DNA of 14,766 nt from Oscillospiraceae bacterium (GTDB lineage Bacteria; Bacillota; Clostridia; Oscillospirales; Ruminococcaceae). Each line of letters starts with the position of its first letter. Within the stretch, counting starts at the first letter, position 1. The DNA is taken from contig JARBTU010000026.1 of NCBI GenBank assembly GCA_029240015.1, positions 1 through 14,766 on the forward strand. Reading direction: 5' to 3'. The translations under genes and the position numbers were made by a program. The notes beneath the pieces are model-generated. The model saw nothing but the letters and a program-made list of their open reading frames with translations, was not told where the DNA came from and made no database searches. Of the stretch, positions 1 to 6,395 are shown in pieces.

Positions 1-605
1 ATGATACGATGTTTAATAGCTTAGGCTACGTTCTTTTAGGGATATTATCATTCTTTTTTGTGTTTATTATTTCAGGTATATCATTTGTTCGGGAACGGTC
101 AAGCGGTACGTTGGAAAGGCTGATGTTAACCCCTATTTCAAGGCTGAGCGTCGTGGCAGGATACACGGTAGGCTTTGGGATATTTGCCGCGATTCAAAGC
201 ATTTTGATTATTTTATATACGAAATATGCATTGGGGATAACGTTTGAGGGTCCGCTATTGTTGGCGATATTAATTATGATTTTACTTGCTTTTACGGCAG
301 TCTCAATGGGAGCATTGGTTTCTATATTTGCCAACAGTGAATTTCAAGTCATGCAGTTTATTCCTGTCATTATCATTCCTCAGATGTTTTTTTCAGGGCT
401 TATTCCAATTGATACACTGCCATTCGGACTTGGAAAACTTGCATATATCATGCCTGTATACTATGGCTGTACAGCGCTTGAAAATGTGATGATCAAAGGC
501 TTTGGAATAGAGCAGATATGGCAGTATCTTTTAATACTCTTGGCATTTATCCTTGTACTCTTCATAATCAATACACTCGCGCTAAAAAAATACAGAAAAA
601 TTTAA
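1..605 (+). CDS. ABC-2 type transporter permease, C-terminal part (5' end outside window)
   Basis: Membrane subunit of an ABC-2 family exporter (drug, lipid or polymer efflux); the cognate ATPase is expected upstream, outside the window. The reading frame is open to the left edge, so the ATG at 9 is probably an internal methionine and the N-terminal half is missing. Visible parts: a hydrophobic segment at about residues 8-25 (from that ATG), the conserved cytoplasmic loop RERSSGTLERL followed by TPISR, and four or five further hydrophobic segments, including one with FFSGLIPIDTLP before a YIMPVYYG turn, as in ABC2_membrane families. It ends KKYRKI, a basic cytoplasmic tail. The substrate cannot be told from this fragment. 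It converges with hppA and is unlikely to be related to the pathway on the right. Confidence 0.85.
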   Translation, partial: DTMFNSLGYVLLGILSFFFVFIISGISFVRERSSGTLERLMLTPISRLSVVAGYTVGFGIFAAIQSILIILYTKYALGITFEGPLLLAILIMILLAFTAVSMGALVSIFANSEFQVMQFIPVIIIPQMFFSGLIPIDTLPFGLGKLAYIMPVYYGCTALENVMIKGFGIEQIWQYLLILLAFILVLFIINTLALKKYRKI

Positions 606-615
606 TTTAGAATAT

Positions 616-650
616 AAAAACAGCACCGTTTTAATAACGGCGCTGTTTTT
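616..650 (-). terminator. Bidirectional hairpin terminator between converging genes
   Basis: A 15-bp inverted repeat (616-630 with 636-650) has a 5-nt loop and ends in runs of A and T, so it can terminate transcription from either side. The single imperfect pair (625/641) is A-C in the plus-strand RNA but a U-G wobble in the minus-strand RNA. This fits best with a primary role at the end of hppA, with the exporter gene using it from the other side. Confidence 0.85.
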
Positions 651-676
651 GTTTATGTGTCATTTCATTGAATCTG

Positions 677-2767
677 TTATCCGAATAAATGGAAAGAAAG
701 GAATAGCGTTGCCATGATGGAGGCCACCAAAGATACAACAGTTACCTGTGTGTTGATGGAAGGACCCGCGGTGTCTTTAAAAGGATCTCCAACCGTATCG
801 CCCACCACAGCCGCTTTGTGGGCATCAGAGCCTTTTCCACCATCATTTCCTGCTTCAATATATTTTTTCGCGTTATCCCAAAGTCCTCCCGAGTTTGACA
901 TAAATAATGCAAGAAGAAGACCACTGACTATATTGCCGGTTAAAAATCCGCCGATTGCTTGCACTCCGCCGATAAATCCAACTAAAAGCGTGATCACGAT
1001 GGACATCACACCCGCAGGAATCAGCTCTTTTAAAGCGCCTGTAGTTGCAATATCAATACATTTATCGTATTCAGGAACGACTCCTTCTTTTCCTTCTTTT
1101 AATCCGATGATTTCTTTAAACTGTCTGTGGATTTCGGCAACCATACGTTGTGCATTCCTGTCCACGCCCAGCATGAGCATTGCCGAAAATACTGCAGGAA
1201 TCGCGGCACCGATTAACAATCCAAAGAATACAAGTGGATTCATAATATCAAAACCTGTAATCTGTGCCAGACCTTTTTCAATTGCCGCTAGGTTTACCTC
1301 ACTCATGAATGCACCTAATAAAGCAATAATGGTAAGTCCAGCCGCACCGATGGCAAAGCCTTTTGTAACTGCCTTTACTGTGTTTCCCGCGCTGTCTAGT
1401 TCGTCGGTGATTTTTAAAACTTCATCGCCTAAATTTCCCATTTCGGCAAGACCTCTGGCGTTATCCACAATTGGGCCATAGGCGTCATTGGAAATAATCA
1501 TGCCAACAATAGACAACATACCCATAGCCGCCATGGCAATCCCGAACATGGCGTATCCGGCACCTATTGGTGCACAAATGTTATAGGCAAGAAGAGCCGA
1601 AACGCCGATCCCAATCATAGAAGGCAAAACGCTTAAAAAGCCATATGATATGCCCGATAAAATCGTAAATGCGGGCCCTGACTTGGATGCCTTGGCCACA
1701 TGGCGTACCGGATTTTTGTTGTCGTTCGTAAAATAATCGCTTGCGATGCCGATGATGAGCCCTACACCAAGACCAATGGCCGTAGCCCCCCATATGCGCC
1801 ATTCAAAGTCGAACAGCCATGTGGCGCCAGCCGTTAAAGCCGCAAAAATAGCGGTCGTAATATATGTACTGCTGTTTAAAGCTTTAGTAGGGTCGCCTTT
1901 TTTACCCATACGGGCAGATAATACGCCGATGGCGGACGCTAACAGTCCCAAGGCGGCATAACAGAAAATCATTTTTGTATTTTGCATCGCGTTTCCGGTT
2001 CTGTCAAGTGCCATTCCCATTACCAATGCGGCAGACATTGATGCAACGTTTGAGTCAAATAAATCTGCACCCATACCGGCAACATCACCCACATTATCGC
2101 CTACGTTGTCTGCAATAACTGCGGGATTTCTTGGGTCGTCTTCAGGAATACCAAGCTCAACTTTTCCTACAAGATCAGCGCTGATATCCGCAGTTTTGGT
2201 GAAAATACCTCCACCTGCTTTTGCGAATAATGCCAAGGAGCTTGCTCCAAAGCTGAATCCAAGCACAGCGCTGGAGTCTTTTGTAATCATATAAACAAGT
2301 GTTACGCCCAGTAAGCTGCTTCCCACTACTGCCATACCCATTACGGAACCGCCTCTGAACCCAACAAGAAAAGATGGCTTTATTCCTTTTGTGGCGGCTT
2401 CTGCGGCTTTAACATTTGCAATGGTTGCTACTTGAATACCAACTTTCCCTGCAAGCGCGGAAAGAGCGGTCCCCAAAATATATGAAACAGCCATTAATAC
2501 ATTTTCGTTTGGTGAGCCCATCCAGATCGGTTGTGGTAAAAAGACCAGGATAAGCAGAGCAACGACTCCTGCAAAACGGCCGAGAACGCCATACTCACGA
2601 GCCAGAAAAGTGTTGGAACCTTTTTTGATATGATTGCCAATTTCTTCGATTCGTTTGTTGGAGGAATGTCGTGATTTGACCCAGTGATAAAAAAAGGCAG
2701 CTACGCCAAAGGATAATAATGACACCAAGATTGCCAGGATAAAAAAGACGTTTTCGCTAAGTTCCAT
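677..2767 (-). CDS. hppA: Membrane-bound proton-translocating pyrophosphatase, K+-independent type
   Basis: Integral membrane enzyme that hydrolyses cytoplasmic pyrophosphate and pumps ions outward, saving energy from biosynthetic PPi. The length of 696 residues is normal for the family. Seen: many hydrophobic segments, the PPi/Mg-binding Asp clusters (EDDPRNPAVIADNVGDNVGD at about 209-228, NDAYGPIVDNA at about 427, GDTVGDPFKDTAGPSIN near the C terminus), and GNTVKAVTKG at about 461-470. In the family, Lys and Thr at the two signature positions (here K465 and T468) mark K+-independent enzymes, which are mostly H+ pumps; K+-dependent and Na+-pumping forms have Ala there. I therefore infer a K+-independent H+ pump. 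Start: ATG with AGGAG (2777-2781) about 9 nt upstream. It is monocistronic, ending at the shared terminator. D238-S-N in the GADLFDSN motif is a mild departure from the usual LFES/LFGS. Confidence 0.96.
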   Translation of the reverse strand: MELSENVFFILAILVSLLSFGVAAFFYHWVKSRHSSNKRIEEIGNHIKKGSNTFLAREYGVLGRFAGVVALLILVFLPQPIWMGSPNENVLMAVSYILGTALSALAGKVGIQVATIANVKAAEAATKGIKPSFLVGFRGGSVMGMAVVGSSLLGVTLVYMITKDSSAVLGFSFGASSLALFAKAGGGIFTKTADISADLVGKVELGIPEDDPRNPAVIADNVGDNVGDVAGMGADLFDSNVASMSAALVMGMALDRTGNAMQNTKMIFCYAALGLLASAIGVLSARMGKKGDPTKALNSSTYITTAIFAALTAGATWLFDFEWRIWGATAIGLGVGLIIGIASDYFTNDNKNPVRHVAKASKSGPAFTILSGISYGFLSVLPSMIGIGVSALLAYNICAPIGAGYAMFGIAMAAMGMLSIVGMIISNDAYGPIVDNARGLAEMGNLGDEVLKITDELDSAGNTVKAVTKGFAIGAAGLTIIALLGAFMSEVNLAAIEKGLAQITGFDIMNPLVFFGLLIGAAIPAVFSAMLMLGVDRNAQRMVAEIHRQFKEIIGLKEGKEGVVPEYDKCIDIATTGALKELIPAGVMSIVITLLVGFIGGVQAIGGFLTGNIVSGLLLALFMSNSGGLWDNAKKYIEAGNDGGKGSDAHKAAVVGDTVGDPFKDTAGPSINTQVTVVSLVASIMATLFLSFHLFG

Positions 2768-2798
2768 TGAGATTCGCTCCTTTGATGTTTATTTATTC

Positions 2799-2863
2799 AT
2801 TTGTTGCCACAGATTTATTTGATGTTTTTCATGAAGGGTTACAACATTCTCTGGGCAACAAAT
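2799..2863 (-). promoter_or_regulatory. Structured 5' leader hairpin of hppA
   Basis: In the hppA mRNA this stretch folds into one long hairpin: a perfect 10-bp outer stem (2799-2808 with 2854-2863), a one-base bulge, a 4-bp stem (2810-2813 with 2850-2853), an internal loop, and a 5-bp inner stem (2822-2826 with 2843-2847). It ends about 32 nt before the start codon. A 10-base direct repeat, TTTGATGTTT on the plus strand, occurs at 2818-2827 inside the hairpin and again at 2781-2790, right beside the ribosome binding site. I recognise no known riboswitch. The remaining AT-rich DNA between hppA and comFB (2864-2996) must hold the hppA promoter, but I see no clear -35/-10 pair. Confidence 0.4.
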
Positions 2864-2996
2864 AGTACAAAAAACCACAAAATTCATTAAAATTTTCTAA
2901 TAATATATAAAATTTTAAGTAATTTTATTATTTTTCAACAATATAAATGATAAAATAATAGGCAAAATAGGAGCTCAAATATTTTGGATATAAAAT

Positions 2997-3045
2997 AAAT
3001 CACATCCATACGGTAATGAATTTCACTACTATATGGATGTGATTT
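2997..3045 (-). terminator. Long hairpin terminator of the comFB-like gene
   Basis: A perfect 14-bp inverted repeat (2997-3010 with 3032-3045) encloses a second, almost continuous 8-bp stem (about 3013-3020 with 3022-3029). Together they form a hairpin of more than 20 bp starting 38 nt past the stop codon of the minus-strand gene. Two pairs that fail in plus-strand RNA become G-U wobbles in minus-strand RNA, so the minus transcript is the likely folded form. The distal side continues in A/T-rich sequence. Confidence 0.65.
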
Positions 3046-3083
3046 TTGAAAAGTTTTAATGTTAGTTGTTTATAAACATAAAA

Positions 3084-3380
3084 TTAGTGATGAGGGAATT
3101 CGATTACTTGCTCTACAGCTTTGGTGACCGCCACCAATATATGGGTCTGATTGTTTACTTCTGTTGCTGTTAGCTCTGAAAACAAAGCACCTTCTTTGGT
3201 GGTAACATATTTTGGTTCCAAATCGTTTAATGCTAATGCACACGCGTTGAGGTAACAGGTCTCACAATCGCATGCACCAAGTTTTTCAATATATTCTCGC
3301 ACTTGCAGTTTGACAAGGTCTTCAGTAACATTTGTAAGAAGTAGTGGTTCTTTTATCATTGTGAAATTATTTTTGCTCAA
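3084..3380 (-). CDS. comFB: ComFB-family small protein (putative c-di-GMP-binding domain)
   Basis: A 98-residue protein consisting only of a ComFB domain. Seen: an N-terminal helix (NVTEDLVKLQVREYIEKL), the Cys cluster C37-x-C39-x2-C42-x4-C47 (likely metal site), then ALALNDLEPKYVTT, the family's signature stretch, and a C-terminal helix. The family is named after the Bacillus late-competence operon comF; ComFB proteins of cyanobacteria and others have been reported as cyclic-di-GMP receptors, so a signalling role is possible here but not shown. Start: an upstream in-frame ATG at 3419 has no ribosome binding site, whereas TTG at 3378-3380 lies 7 nt after a near-perfect AGGAGG, so I choose TTG. 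The gene stands alone with its own promoter and terminator, divergent from the PucR-type regulator, and has no competence genes beside it. Confidence 0.85.
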   Translation of the reverse strand: MSKNNFTMIKEPLLLTNVTEDLVKLQVREYIEKLGACDCETCYLNACALALNDLEPKYVTTKEGALFSELTATEVNNQTHILVAVTKAVEQVIEFPHH

Positions 3381-3385
3381 TTTAA

Positions 3386-3393
3386 CACCTCCT
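3386..3393 (-). promoter_or_regulatory. Ribosome binding site that fixes the TTG start of comFB
   Basis: The minus strand reads AGGAGGTG here, with the AGGAGG core ending 7 nt before the TTG at 3378-3380. No comparable site precedes the ATG at 3417-3419, so the 13 extra codons of the longer frame are probably untranslated leader. Confidence 0.8.
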
Positions 3394-3526
3394 GTCTTGA
3401 ATGCCTCATATAAAGACATTATGCATAGCCTAAAATAAAAAAATACTTATGTATTTGAAAAGTCCGGAAATAATATAATTAGTGAATAATTAAATGTCCT
3501 ATACACCTAAAATAGAATTTATTGTA

Positions 3527-3555
3527 AGTATACCATAATATTTATTATAGTTCAA
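3527..3555 (-). promoter_or_regulatory. Sigma-A type promoter of the comFB-like gene
   Basis: The minus strand reads TTGAAC (3550-3555), a 17-nt spacer, then TATACT (3527-3532), with TGG directly before the -10 (extended -10). This gives a leader of about 140 nt before the TTG start. That leader contains a weak AT-only hairpin (3441-3446 with 3451-3456) followed by a U-run, which I do not regard as a convincing terminator. No other gene is visible in 3381-3708. Confidence 0.6.
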
Positions 3556-3593
3556 ATGAGCGACAACAATTTATAACGTTTGTTCTGAACCTC

Positions 3594-3622
3594 TTGAAGT
3601 CAAACCATTTATATCGTACAAT
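3594..3622 (+). promoter_or_regulatory. Sigma-A type promoter of the PucR-family regulator
   Basis: TTGAAG (3594-3599), a 17-nt spacer and TACAAT (3617-3622) make a good match to the housekeeping consensus. Transcription would begin near 3629, giving an untranslated leader of about 80 nt. A short palindrome GTTC-T-GAAC sits just upstream (3582-3590) and could be an autoregulatory site, but this is only a guess. Confidence 0.55.
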
Positions 3623-3695
3623 ATAACATTATAAAAACAGTGCAATTTGAAGATTAAATTATCGAGCGTATAGTATTTAACAGAGAATAGATGAT

Positions 3696-3700
3696 GGGAG
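3696..3700 (+). promoter_or_regulatory. Ribosome binding site choosing the second ATG of the regulator
   Basis: GGGAG lies 8 nt before the ATG at 3709, whereas the ATG at 3691 has no purine-rich site at a proper distance. The downstream ATG also gives an N terminus (MAVTLRYL) that lines up with the usual PucR domain start. Confidence 0.6.
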
Positions 3701-3708
3701 ACGAAAGT

Positions 3709-4866
3709 ATGGCTGTCACATTACGGTATTTATGCAAATATGCGAAAGAGAACTATGGGATGAAGCTATTATGCGGAGAGAGCAATATGGACAATCTGGT
3801 TAGCTGGGTACATATGCTGGAAGATCCCGAAACAGCCACTTTTCTTCATGGTCAGGAGCTTATTTTTTCAACAGGAATCGGACATGATGACACAAATTGG
3901 TTCGTGGATTTTGCTAAAGGACTGGTAGAGAATCAGTCCAGCGGATTGGTGATTAATTTAGGCCCTTATGTTCAATCTGTGCCGGAAGAACTAATTGCAT
4001 ATTGTAACGAGGTGAACTTTCCTCTTTTTACGATTCCGTGGAAAACCAGGATTGTAGACATTACCAACGACTTCTGCCGCAGAATCATTAAATCCGAGGA
4101 AAATGAGGTAACTGTTTCGGGAGCTTTCAGGAATGCTATTTATTTCCCGGAAAAAGTTTTGGAATATCGCCCTGTTTTGGAACGCAGGGAATTCGACTTG
4201 GATGCAGAATTTTGCATTATGGCAATATCCCTTCACACACCGTCTCAGGATGACTTTCCCGAATATGATAAAACCGTCAGGTTGCATCTAACAAAGATAT
4301 TATACAACTACAGTGATCGATGCAATATCTTTAGGCAAGATAAATATCTAATCGTAGTGCTGCAAAATTTTCCTCAGAACATTATGGAAAGTTCTCTGGA
4401 TCGTTTAAATGAAGTATGTCATTATGGGGATGATCGTTATAAAATACGTGCTGGGATCGGCATCAACGACGTTGGCATCGCGTCTCTCCCTAAGAACTAT
4501 AAGCGGTCGATTGCTCTGCTGAAAATTGCGGAAAAACAAAATCAAACCAGAATATCTTATTCGGATGTGGGTTTTTATCAGCTTCTTATAGAAATTGAAG
4601 ATATCAATGTACTAAAACGGTTTTATGAAGATACACTGGGACAACTGGAAGCATACGATAAAAAATATCAGACCGATTATCTTTCTACTCTAAAAAATTA
4701 TCTTGATAATAACGCCAGTGTTCAGGAAGTGGCGAAAGAATCGTTTGTACATCGGAACACAATAAACTATAAAATTAAAAAAATCAAAGAAATTCTTCAG
4801 TGTGAGTTGACTTATCAGGATGGGGTAAAACTTCTGTTGGCTTTTCAGGCAAAAGAACTGCTGTAA
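3709..4866 (+). CDS. PucR-family transcriptional regulator
   Basis: DNA-binding regulator of the CdaR/PucR type, the family that includes the activator of purine catabolism in Bacillus. Seen in 385 residues: an N-terminal PucR sensor domain (about 1-125, with GQELIFSTGIG and GLVINLGPY, and FPLFTIPW near its end), a central GGDEF-like/CdaR region, and a C-terminal helix-turn-helix (about 325-385) with YLDNNASVQEVAKESFVHRNTINYK split over two helices, then a LTYQDGVKLLLAFQ ending typical of HTH_30. Start chosen by the ribosome binding site; the ATG at 3691 would add six residues. It lies just upstream of, and codirectional with, the pyrimidine operon but is separated by a terminator, so it is probably the local regulator of that operon. 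The ligand is unknown; a pyrimidine or pathway intermediate is plausible. Confidence 0.9.
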   Translation: MAVTLRYLCKYAKENYGMKLLCGESNMDNLVSWVHMLEDPETATFLHGQELIFSTGIGHDDTNWFVDFAKGLVENQSSGLVINLGPYVQSVPEELIAYCNEVNFPLFTIPWKTRIVDITNDFCRRIIKSEENEVTVSGAFRNAIYFPEKVLEYRPVLERREFDLDAEFCIMAISLHTPSQDDFPEYDKTVRLHLTKILYNYSDRCNIFRQDKYLIVVLQNFPQNIMESSLDRLNEVCHYGDDRYKIRAGIGINDVGIASLPKNYKRSIALLKIAEKQNQTRISYSDVGFYQLLIEIEDINVLKRFYEDTLGQLEAYDKKYQTDYLSTLKNYLDNNASVQEVAKESFVHRNTINYKIKKIKEILQCELTYQDGVKLLLAFQAKELL

Positions 4867-4891
4867 CAAAAGGTTGAAAGTCAAGGTGTGC

Positions 4892-4917
4892 TGCAGCACA
4901 ATTTATTTTGTGCTGCA
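4892..4917 (+). terminator. Terminator of the PucR-family gene
   Basis: A perfect 10-bp stem (4892-4901 with 4908-4917) has a 6-nt loop and is followed by a short T-rich stretch (ATTTGTT). It lies 25 nt after the stop codon. The U-run is weak, so termination may be incomplete and some regulator transcripts may enter the operon leader. Confidence 0.65.
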
Positions 4918-4918
4918 A

Positions 4919-4931
4919 TTTGTTGAACAAA
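4919..4931 (+). promoter_or_regulatory. 13-bp palindrome overlapping the operon -35 (candidate operator)
   Basis: TTTGTT-G-AACAAA is a perfect palindrome of two 6-bp half sites around one central base, and it covers the TTGAAC -35 element of the operon promoter. Its position between the PucR-family gene and the operon makes it a reasonable binding site for that regulator or another repressor. There is no direct evidence for which protein binds it. Confidence 0.4.
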
Positions 4932-4950
4932 AAGAAAAATGTGATAGTAT
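4923..4950 (+). promoter_or_regulatory. Candidate promoter of the pyrimidine degradation operon
   Basis: TTGAAC (4923-4928), a 16-nt spacer and TAGTAT (4945-4950) give a moderate sigma-A match, with further TATATA sequence just downstream. Transcription would start near 4957, only about 20 nt before the leader hairpins. No promoter fits between those hairpins and the first start codon, so transcripts must begin here or further upstream. Confidence 0.45.
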
Positions 4951-4972
4951 GTATATATAAGCAAAAGTTGAA

Positions 4973-4991
4973 GACGGCAAAGGGGCCTGTT
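4973..4991 (+). promoter_or_regulatory. ANTAR-target-like hexaloop hairpin (P2) in the operon leader
   Basis: GGC (4976-4978) and GCC (4985-4987) close a six-base loop AAAGGG (4979-4984). GAC/GUU (4973-4975 with 4989-4991) extend the stem across a one-base bulge at 4988. Known ANTAR-binding RNAs have hexaloops with A at position 1 and G at position 4, and the EutV target consensus as I recall it, AGCAANGRRGCU, is matched through its GCAAAGGGGC core, with a G-C pair in place of the outer A-U. The loop and 3' arm also form the start of the terminator, so the two folds exclude each other. A first partner hairpin (P1) is not evident in the 15-20 nt upstream. Confidence 0.55.
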
Positions 4992-5020
4992 GGTAATTAA
5001 TTACCGACGGGTCCCTTTTT
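4979..5020 (+). terminator. Leader terminator (attenuator) before the operon
   Basis: A 20-bp stem (4979-4998 with 4999-5018) is fully paired in plus-strand RNA once its three G-U wobbles are counted; the tip AATT/AATT would open to a 4-nt loop. The 3' arm runs into TTTTT (5016-5020). Only 25 nt separate it from the first ATG, which leaves no room for another promoter. It must be read through for the operon to be expressed, which points to attenuation or antitermination rather than simple gene-end termination. Confidence 0.75.
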
Positions 5021-5045
5021 GATTTTATAATTGGAGTGATTTGTG

Positions 5046-6386
5046 ATGGAATTAAAGCTAACAACAGTCAAAGAGATCTGCGACACATCAAAGAAGCATA
5101 ACCTGCATTCTTGGAGCACCCAAGGAGGATTAGCTCCTAAAGTCATGGTAGGCGGTGAGGGAATATACTTTTGGGACGGCGAAGGAAAACGTTATTATGA
5201 CATGTCTTCTCAATTGGTGAACTTAAACATTGGATACGGGAACAAAAAGGTTATTACAGCGATTCAGGAACAAGCAGAAAGACTAGCGTTTTCTGCGCCG
5301 TCTTTTGCAATAGACGTAAGGTCAGAACTGGCAAAAACCGTTGTGGAACTGGCTCCTGATAATATGGAAAAAGTCTTTTTTACCCTGGGGGGAACAGATG
5401 CAAACGAAAATGCCATCAAGATTGCAAAGATGGTAACAGGACGGAATAAGATTTTTTCCAGATACCGTTCTTATCACGGCTCCACTTACGGTGCGGCGAA
5501 TCTTACAGGAGAGCCGAGAAGATATGCTTGTGAACCGGGAATCCCGGGATTCGTTAAGTTTTTTGACCCTTACACATATCGTTCTTTGGTTCCTTTTGAA
5601 AGTGAAAAGGAAGCCACAAAATATTACATAGCACAACTGAGAGAGCAGATCATATACGAAGGACGTAATTCTGTAGCGGCAATCTTTTTAGAAAGTATTA
5701 CAGGAAGCAATGGTGTCATCATTCCACCGGAGGGATACTTGCAAGGAATCCGTGAGATTTGTGATGAATTTGGAATCATGATGGTTTGTGACGAGGTTAT
5801 GACCGGTTGGGGAAGAACGGGAGAATGGTTTGCTGTGAATCATTATGGCGTAAAACCGGATATGATTACTTTCGCAAAAGGAATCACTTGTGGATATGCA
5901 CCGATTGGCGGTGTTATCGTAAGCAAACAGATTGCGGATTACTTTGATAAAAATTTCCTAAGCTGCGGGCTCACCTACTCCGCCCATCCATTGGGTTGTG
6001 CCGCAGGAATCGCAACAATCGAGTATTACAAAGAAGCAGGGCTTATCAAGCAGGCAAAAGAACGGGGTGTATTGTTAGGGAAACTGCTGGAAGATATTAA
6101 ACAAAAGCACGCCTGTGTGGGAGATGTACGGTATATGGGATTGTTCTCCGCTATTGAGCTTGTAAAGGACAAAGAAACCAAACAGCCTCTTGTAGAGTAC
6201 GGGCAGGACCCGGAGATGATTATGAAAAAGATTATTGGACGGCTGGGAGAAAAAGGTTTTTATACTTATTCACATGAAAACTCCTTAATCGTAGCACCGC
6301 CGCTGATTATCACGGAGCAAGAGTTAAGGTCTGCGATGTCTATTATGGACGAAGTGTTGGAAGAAGTAGACCAAATGGTGCAATAA
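5046..6386 (+). CDS. Class III PLP aminotransferase, probable beta-alanine (omega-amino acid) transaminase
   Basis: Cytoplasmic fold-type I PLP enzyme predicted to move the amino group of beta-alanine to pyruvate or 2-oxoglutarate, giving malonate semialdehyde. Seen in 446 residues: substrate-side GEGIYFWDGEGKRYYDMSSQ, the phosphate-binding GGTDANENAIK (about 115-125), YRSYHGSTYG (about 140-149), the PLP-ring Asp in MMVCDEVMTGWGR (D249), and the Schiff-base Lys in TFAKG (K278), followed by a GAPIGG-like YAPIGG loop. Its place at the head of a pyrimidine operon, directly before an alcohol dehydrogenase, suggests the PydD role of the extended reductive pathway; taurine or another omega-amine cannot be excluded. 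Start: ATG 5046 with GGAG (5033-5036) 9 nt upstream; GTG at 5043 is an alternative. Confidence 0.88.
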   Translation: MELKLTTVKEICDTSKKHNLHSWSTQGGLAPKVMVGGEGIYFWDGEGKRYYDMSSQLVNLNIGYGNKKVITAIQEQAERLAFSAPSFAIDVRSELAKTVVELAPDNMEKVFFTLGGTDANENAIKIAKMVTGRNKIFSRYRSYHGSTYGAANLTGEPRRYACEPGIPGFVKFFDPYTYRSLVPFESEKEATKYYIAQLREQIIYEGRNSVAAIFLESITGSNGVIIPPEGYLQGIREICDEFGIMMVCDEVMTGWGRTGEWFAVNHYGVKPDMITFAKGITCGYAPIGGVIVSKQIADYFDKNFLSCGLTYSAHPLGCAAGIATIEYYKEAGLIKQAKERGVLLGKLLEDIKQKHACVGDVRYMGLFSAIELVKDKETKQPLVEYGQDPEMIMKKIIGRLGEKGFYTYSHENSLIVAPPLIITEQELRSAMSIMDEVLEEVDQMVQ

Positions 6387-6395
6387 GGAGAGTAT

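Noticed and set aside
714..1481. Long plus-strand open frame inside hppA.
   Set aside because: It is antisense to a clear, complete pyrophosphatase gene; its translation shows no domain, it has no ribosome binding site, and such frames are a side effect of codon use.
3441..3456. Hairpin followed by a U-run in the comFB leader (minus strand), possible attenuator.
   Set aside because: The stem is six pairs with a single G-C, too weak for confident termination.
4951..4972. First (P1) hairpin of an ANTAR pair in the operon leader, around GCAAAAGTTG.
   Set aside because: The loop would be seven bases, or the closing pairs fail (A-G, C-A); I cannot support it, though its absence weakens the ANTAR reading.
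4951..5045. A metabolite riboswitch in the operon leader.
   Set aside because: From the likely transcription start only about 20 nt precede the terminator stem, too little for an aptamer of any class I know; a protein-bound hairpin fits better.
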